Part shown: piece by piece, positions 41,278-42,015 of the stretch
Position numbering within the stretch: the first letter of the stretch is position 1
Layout of the letters: the number at the start of each line of letters is the position of its first letter
Origin: Verrucomicrobiia bacterium
Lineage (GTDB): Bacteria; Verrucomicrobiota; Verrucomicrobiia; Limisphaerales; JAJOIW01
Reading direction: 5' to 3'
Assembly (NCBI GenBank): GCA_030425355.1
Contig: JAUIAG010000009.1
Location: forward strand, 1-42,015
DNA length: 42,015 nucleotides
The notes under the pieces: generated by a model
The model's input: the letters and a program-made list of their open reading frames with translations, nothing else
Told to the model about the DNA's origin: nothing
The model's database searches: none
Position numbers and translations under genes: made by a program

Positions 41278-42015
41278 TCAGCTTCGCCTGTCATCCCCGT
41301 CCTCAAGGAGGAGGCGGGTGAAGACGGTGTGAACTGTCCCGCCGATTTTAAACTGCACCCAGACCCTGTATGTCCCGTCTTCGGGCGGCAGGTAGGGGAA
41401 GATGATTTCACCCTGTTTCCGGGCGGCTGTCATGGTGAGCCATTTTTCCTGGCTTTCATCGACGGATGGGAGGGTGCAGAGCGGTTCGTCCCTGCCGATT
41501 TCCGATGGGATCAAACCGGCGTCCCTCAGCTCGAACAGCTGCATGGCTGCCATGGAAACTGACCCGGCCGGGTGAAGGTGTGTGTAGATAGACCCGCCAT
41601 TACCAACGACTGCCGCGTGCGCTGCCATTCCGAGATATGGCTCCGGTTGAATCGGTCTGCCTTGTTCGTCGGTGATTTCGAAGCGCAGCTGCTCGCCGGG
41701 GTCGGCAGCGTTTTCTCCGGTCCAGACAAGCTGTAAGCCGTCACCGAAACGGATGGGCGGGATGGATGAATGGGCCGAAGGAGCCGGATCGACGGACGTC
41801 AGCCACGAATCCTCAGGGTCCCGGAGGCTGCCGATGTCTGCAAGCCACTGGATTTCCCCGCTGTCGGGGACACTGGCATCCACAGCTTGTTCCGGCGCGG
41901 GGACGCTGACCGAACCGACGAAGGTCTGCGCATAGCCCGTTTCATGGGAAACATCGGCAAAGACATGATATTCGCCCGCGGGAAGCGCCGGCAGTTCCGA
42001 CCAGAATATTCCTTC
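41278..42015 (-). CDS. Secreted protein with HLHP motif, 5' truncated by window edge
   Basis: The frame is open to the right-hand edge, so the N-terminus is missing; 245 residues are visible. It has FADVSHETGYAQTFVGSVSV, LQLVWTGENAADPGEQL, PYLGMAAHAAVVGNGGSIYTH and then LHPAGSVSMAAMQLF, and ends with GTYRVWVQFKIGGTVHTVF. The AHAAVV and THLHP stretches could bind a metal such as copper. The beta-sandwich character and the DGTYRVWVQF end suggest an extracellular immunoglobulin-like region. Similar sequences are known to me as uncharacterised proteins of Planctomycetes and relatives; I assign no function. Confidence 0.55.
   Translation of the reverse strand, partial: EGIFWSELPALPAGEYHVFADVSHETGYAQTFVGSVSVPAPEQAVDASVPDSGEIQWLADIGSLRDPEDSWLTSVDPAPSAHSSIPPIRFGDGLQLVWTGENAADPGEQLRFEITDEQGRPIQPEPYLGMAAHAAVVGNGGSIYTHLHPAGSVSMAAMQLFELRDAGLIPSEIGRDEPLCTLPSVDESQEKWLTMTAARKQGEIIFPYLPPEDGTYRVWVQFKIGGTVHTVFTRLLLEDGDDRRS

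Overview
The window is chromosomal DNA from a GC-rich (about 58-60%) bacterium, most likely of the Planctomycetes-Verrucomicrobia-Chlamydiae group, and by gene content closer to Verrucomicrobiota (Opitutae-like) than to Planctomycetes. The basis is a DUF1592-type/DUF1552 pair, a prepilin with an H-X9-DG tail, a pyrophosphate-type phosphofructokinase, a degraded Rhs core of the kind common in that phylum, and a small deoxy-sugar catabolic operon. This is inference from family knowledge; no rRNA, tRNA or CRISPR array is visible.

Layout. 1-3051: the end of a DUF1592-type protein and its DUF1552 partner. 3108-4283: a small arsenic-response cassette (arsR and a secreted arsenate-reductase-like protein) with a tandem GAATATTC operator/promoter. 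4406-6702 (minus): an FAH-family gene translationally coupled to a membrane-anchored thioredoxin-like gene that has an in-frame TGA at the position of the first redox cysteine, followed by a bacterial SECIS-like hairpin. I read it as an intact selenoprotein (UxxC) of about 474 residues. 6840-8694: a Ser/Thr kinase and a methyltransferase-like protein. 8748-11213: hisD-hisC. 11293-14348: an M1 metallopeptidase and a DKNYY-repeat lipoprotein. 14350-17310: an AT-richer accessory stretch with an IS5-type remnant, two overlapping small membrane-protein genes (one only 48 codons), orphan membrane/lipoproteins and a fragment of an Rhs core.

17373-31568: mostly housekeeping and envelope genes. These are a vWA-like membrane protein, a YacP-like NYN nuclease, a phosphohexomutase, a lone nuoA with its own terminator, PPi-dependent phosphofructokinase, DAHP synthase, a DnaQ-type exonuclease, a low-molecular-weight phosphatase, a purine permease, a glycosyltransferase overlapped by an L7Ae-like gene, a degenerate phosphatase-fold membrane protein and a site-2 protease. 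31662-35410: Ppx/GppA, a lone prepilin and a PQQ dehydrogenase with a cytochrome c domain. 35459-36895: a VKOR-DsbA fusion. 36929-40650 (minus): a four-gene operon (TIM-barrel isomerase, aldo-keto reductase, medium-chain dehydrogenase, lactonase-type amidohydrolase) that looks like oxidative L-fucose/L-galactose-type catabolism. The window closes with a GNAT acetyltransferase and a truncated secreted protein.

The most notable object is the selenoprotein candidate. With the VKOR-DsbA fusion it suggests an active extracytoplasmic thiol-redox system in this organism.
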